From NCBI RefSeq assembly GCF_025562715.2, contig NZ_JAPFCC010000001.1, forward strand, positions 762,501-826,500: a stretch of DNA of 64,000 nt, written 5' to 3'. Within the stretch, counting starts at the first letter, position 1. Each line of letters opens with the position of its first letter. Of this stretch, positions 60,886 to 64,000 are shown one piece after another. The notes below the pieces were generated by a model that worked only from the letters and a program-made list of their open reading frames with translations, ran no database searches and had not been told where the DNA came from. This DNA is from Endozoicomonas gorgoniicola. GTDB lineage: Bacteria; Pseudomonadota; Gammaproteobacteria; Pseudomonadales; Endozoicomonadaceae. The position numbers were made by a program, and so were the translations under genes.

Positions 60886-63867
60886 TCAGGATGTTGTTAC
60901 CTTGTCTTGTAATGAGTGGCTGGTACTGGCTACGCTCAGCTCTTCTGAGGAAATCACATCTTTCACCGTCCTTTCACCCTCTGCGATTAACTTCTGAATT
61001 TCGCCACAAAAATACCGAACATTCTCAGAGCGAATTGTGTTCTGGTGATCCAGACGTTTTTGGAAACTAATCCTGTATTCTGGACGTATGTCATAGTCGG
61101 CGATCACGGCTGGTTTGAAATCCAGATCATCAAGCTTTAGCAAGTCGTGAATCGAAGCCCACTGGTCTTCCTCGCGCAATTTGAGCAGTGGGTTGATGAT
61201 ATAGTGACCCCGTTTTATGCGTTTAAAGAGTTTGCGGTTATAAGGTGAATCCCTTTCAACCTCATTACCGGATAGAATGCTGCTGATGTAAGACTGGCGT
61301 TTCCGTCGCTCAGGGAGGACAGAGTCCGGCAATTGCTGTACCCGTTCGGTAATTTCTTTGGCTGTGAATCCACAGTTGATACTCAAGACATTGCCGAGTG
61401 TTCGGTAAAACAGGGCGAACATCAGGTTGAGTATAAACAGACCCATCAGTTTTTTGTCGAGTTTGATCAGACGCCCTTCGGCCTGAATGGAAAGGCTGTC
61501 TGGCTCCAGTAATTGATAAATGTCAGGTAGTTTATTTTTAGCGTACTTTTCATCAAACAGTGCTATCTCTATAGCCAGTTGCAGCGCATTAAGTCCGTTG
61601 CTGCCGGTTTTATTCGGGTTTGCTCCCCGCTCAACCAGCTCTTTAACCAGTCCTGCATTGCCAATACGAGAGGCGACCATCAACGGTGTAAGGTTGAAAA
61701 TTGTTCTGTGATCAATGCCGTACTGCTCGGTATCCCGCAACACTGAGCCAGGATTTTTTAAATCGTAGGTCATGTAGTGTTTACGGTACAGTTGGGTCAG
61801 TGACTTGCCTTCCGGTTGAGACGCAGCTTTTACGCCAGCTTTGACCAGGGCATTCAGGGTGGGGCGATGGTGATAAATAATGGCGTATTCCAGGGCCAGA
61901 ATCCGCTTTTTCTTATTAGTACCAGTCAGGGCTTCTTCCCGCAGAGCGGTAAAGGCATTTTGATCGAGTACAGGCCAGGGCACAGGTTTCTGTTTAAGGA
62001 TTCTGTCACGAATATCGTCAGCTTGTTCCTGCTTTCCCTGCAGTTCGAGTTTGCGTGCTTCTTTCTGCCATTCATCCAGACTGGAATCCTGTTTATCGAG
62101 GGAAAGGTCACTGCTGTGCCGATCCATATCCAGCAGACGAATCAGGGGGTGCTTCTGACGTTCTTCTACAAGGAATAAATTGCTGACAGCCCGGGTCATG
62201 GCCACATAAAGCGCATTGATATAGAACTTGTAGACTTCCAGGGATTTGTCGCTTTTATCCTTTGCACGAGCGTAGTTCAGGGTATCACCCTCAAGTGCTT
62301 TAGGGTCTACACCCGAAGCGATGTCCAGAAATGCTTTTTCCTCATCGCTGATAAAGTTGTAAAGGATGATGTTGTCATATTCCAGCCCTTTGGCTTCCTG
62401 AATTGAAAAGACCAAGGGCGTTTTGAACCATTTACTGGCTTTCGCTTTCTGGTCAGGGTGCATAACCAGCACAGCAAATTTGGTGGAGTGGGAGGTTTTT
62501 GTGTTCAGGTCTTTTTTGACTTTATCGCTGTCGTTCAGTAATTGCAGGCTTCCACGTTGCCCCCCAATACTGTCAACCAGGTAGTTACTCTCTTTATCGA
62601 TAGAGCCAAAACGGGCATGTTTTAGCTTCAGGATACGATTGGCAATATGAGTGACGACCGGAGAGTTTCTGTAATTTGACTGCAATACCCGGACAACTTC
62701 ACCATGACCGGTGAGTGTTTTCTGTTCAAAGAATAACGACTTTACTTTTGACCATGAGAAAAAGTTGGGATGTACAATTTGATTCGAGTCACCACAAAGG
62801 ATAAAGTGACCCGCATTGCGTAACGTTTTAAGAATCAGGTATAGCTGAATATTGGTAATATCCTGGACTTCATCGACCACGATAAAATCGTAGCGGGCAG
62901 AGGCTTTGGAGAGATATTCATGGCTGACGATATTGGTATCGTAAAGCTGATTTAATTTCAGGTGGCTGAGATATTTTTCAAAAAGGTCGTAAACACCTGA
63001 ACGCTCTTCCTCGCTGTATATAGACTGCTTGATGCCCAGCTTAAGGTACTCACTCCGTGATAACCAGGCGGATTCTGTTGATGGGCCTGTGAGTACCCCT
63101 CTGAACTCTTCAAACAGCTTGTGAGGGTCTTTCAGTTTGCTTTGGCCTTTATGTCTCTGGAACCAGACTGAAAAATCCCTTAGCTTGATTTCGTTGCCAT
63201 CAGGCACTCTGATACTTTCGATAAACTCATGAAATGACAGAAAGTCAACTTCCTGATTTTCATTTTCATAACCGTTAGCGTAATAGAGATTGCGGGCATT
63301 TTGCACTAGAAAAGGCGATAGACTGACATATAAAACATCGCCGGAAGCCTGCTTCATTTTCTCCAGAGTGAGGGCGGTTTTACCACTACCGGCGCTGCCA
63401 ATGATGACCAGGGGTGGGGGTAGTTTGTAGACAGACTGCTGAGCATCATCAAAGGATATGATTTTATCCAACAGGTTAAAGCGGTCACTGCCCGTATTGA
63501 GATAGACCAGTTCTTTGGATTCGGCAATGTCCGTATTACTTATTACTGGAATTTTATCCTCATCCACGACCACGCCTCGGCTTAAAAAACGGGACTTTTC
63601 ATAGGCATGGTTTAGTACGTGTTCCAGAATAAGGCAGTACGGTTCACCTTGAAAGCGGTACAATGAAAACAGTATTCGATCACTACGGTTCAGCCTTGCA
63701 CGGTAAAGGTTATTATCAATCTTACGGACATCGGCCTGAGTGAAATTGCCTGCTTCCAGTGCTTTCTGAACTTTGGCCAAGCCCGGAATGTTTCTGGGGT
63801 TCAGGTCGTTGTAAAAAAGTACATTCATGATATTTAGAAGTTGAGCATTACAATGCCTGTTGCTCAT
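60886..63867 (-). CDS. RelE-like / UvrD-type helicase / ankyrin fusion protein
   Basis: 993 residues. (1) Residues 14-95: 'MNVLFYNDLNPRNIPGLAKV' to 'PYCLILEHVLNHAYEKSRF' looks like a RelE/ParE-fold domain (inference from pattern). (2) An SF1 UvrD/Rep helicase: Walker A GSAGSGKT at 157-164, motif II 'FIVVDEVQDITNIQLYLI', motif III 'LCGDSNQIVHPNFFSW', motif IV 'SNYRNSPVVTHIANRIL', motif V 'FSIQEAKGLEYDNIILYNF', motif VI 'NALYVAMTRAVSNLFLVEE'. (3) Near 690-790, ankyrin-like units, clearest 'TPLMVASRIGNAGLVKELVE' and 'GLNALQLAIEIALFDEKY'. Then a basic C-terminal region. Start: ATG 63867 (weak AGGA) or 63828, where the first domain begins. Full-length, no lesions. Confidence 0.85.
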   Translation of the reverse strand: MSNRHCNAQLLNIMNVLFYNDLNPRNIPGLAKVQKALEAGNFTQADVRKIDNNLYRARLNRSDRILFSLYRFQGEPYCLILEHVLNHAYEKSRFLSRGVVVDEDKIPVISNTDIAESKELVYLNTGSDRFNLLDKIISFDDAQQSVYKLPPPLVIIGSAGSGKTALTLEKMKQASGDVLYVSLSPFLVQNARNLYYANGYENENQEVDFLSFHEFIESIRVPDGNEIKLRDFSVWFQRHKGQSKLKDPHKLFEEFRGVLTGPSTESAWLSRSEYLKLGIKQSIYSEEERSGVYDLFEKYLSHLKLNQLYDTNIVSHEYLSKASARYDFIVVDEVQDITNIQLYLILKTLRNAGHFILCGDSNQIVHPNFFSWSKVKSLFFEQKTLTGHGEVVRVLQSNYRNSPVVTHIANRILKLKHARFGSIDKESNYLVDSIGGQRGSLQLLNDSDKVKKDLNTKTSHSTKFAVLVMHPDQKAKASKWFKTPLVFSIQEAKGLEYDNIILYNFISDEEKAFLDIASGVDPKALEGDTLNYARAKDKSDKSLEVYKFYINALYVAMTRAVSNLFLVEERQKHPLIRLLDMDRHSSDLSLDKQDSSLDEWQKEARKLELQGKQEQADDIRDRILKQKPVPWPVLDQNAFTALREEALTGTNKKKRILALEYAIIYHHRPTLNALVKAGVKAASQPEGKSLTQLYRKHYMTYDLKNPGSVLRDTEQYGIDHRTIFNLTPLMVASRIGNAGLVKELVERGANPNKTGSNGLNALQLAIEIALFDEKYAKNKLPDIYQLLEPDSLSIQAEGRLIKLDKKLMGLFILNLMFALFYRTLGNVLSINCGFTAKEITERVQQLPDSVLPERRKRQSYISSILSGNEVERDSPYNRKLFKRIKRGHYIINPLLKLREEDQWASIHDLLKLDDLDFKPAVIADYDIRPEYRISFQKRLDHQNTIRSENVRYFCGEIQKLIAEGERTVKDVISSEELSVASTSHSLQDKVTTS

Positions 63868-64000
63868 GATCCTGTTTATGGATGGTAGGTGCGAAGTAGG
63901 AGGTATTATAGTTCAGGTTGTAAACCGGATACTATGTAAAACTATGGTTTAGATTTGGCGACTATCATCATATTCTGAAATGGGTTCCCGCCCCACCGCC
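63868..64000. other. Right-edge spacer
   Basis: 133 nt upstream of the helicase gene; it should contain its promoter. I see no further gene or structure. Confidence 0.4.

Overview
The window is a chromosomal segment of a gammaproteobacterium, most likely a marine one of the Oceanospirillales type. An Endozoicomonas-like organism is my guess from the overall look of the proteins, not a proven identity. It opens with the 3' end of an rrn operon (23S, 5S, terminator), and all core genes are of gammaproteobacterial type. SucA and HutH lengths and starts match Pseudomonas-type enzymes, and citrate synthase and SucC have the E. coli lengths.

Layout: (1) 1-1812 rRNA end, with a large inverted repeat in the 23S-5S spacer. 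(2) About 1813-3893 a group II intron with its maturase, sitting directly behind the rrn terminator. (3) 3937-5463 putP. (4) 5871-11486 a complete hutIGUH operon for histidine breakdown to glutamate; it carries several 13-15 bp tandem duplications and hutH starts with TTG. (5) 11599-13656 an unrecognised 685-residue coiled-coil protein. (6) 13846-16397, minus strand: a VanX/DdpX dipeptidase, an orphan fructose-type PTS EIIC and a TerC protein. (7) 16562-29684 a TCA-cycle block: gltA (minus), then sdhCDAB, sucAB, lpd and sucCD (plus). (8) 29942-30817 a UbiA-family prenyltransferase. (9) 30855-41885 a type II secretion cluster split into divergent arms, gspDC (minus) and gspEFGHIJKLM (plus). (10) 42063-42283 tRNA-Val and tRNA-Asp.

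From about 42.5 kb the sequence becomes accessory. It holds an exported protein whose upstream region carries an 8-bp tandem repeat, then a serine-recombinase module (DUF2924-like, recombinase, small DNA-binding protein, DUF3489). A small exported protein follows, whose signal peptide is encoded by a hexanucleotide repeat. Next comes a lambda-like siphovirus morphogenesis cluster: terminase, portal, capsid, FII-like joining protein, Z, U, tail tube, tape measure and a truncated tail protein. This prophage is clearly dead. The terminase has two in-frame stops. The portal has a frameshift, two stops and a deletion that appears to remove the capsid protease. The distal tail, lysis and replication genes are absent. 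Intact cargo sits among the broken phage genes: a BrnT/BrnA toxin-antitoxin pair between terminase and portal, a small minus-strand gene with a strong RBS before the tape measure, and an AT-rich exported protein after it.

The last 5 kb (59236-63867, minus strand) holds a pRiA4b ORF3-like protein, a broken DUF6155-like gene and a 993-residue protein. The last combines a RelE-like N-terminus, a complete UvrD/Rep-type SF1 helicase and a C-terminal ankyrin region. This is the best candidate for an undescribed system, possibly defence- or toxin-related. The helicase motifs are seen directly; the toxin-like domain and the biological role are inference.
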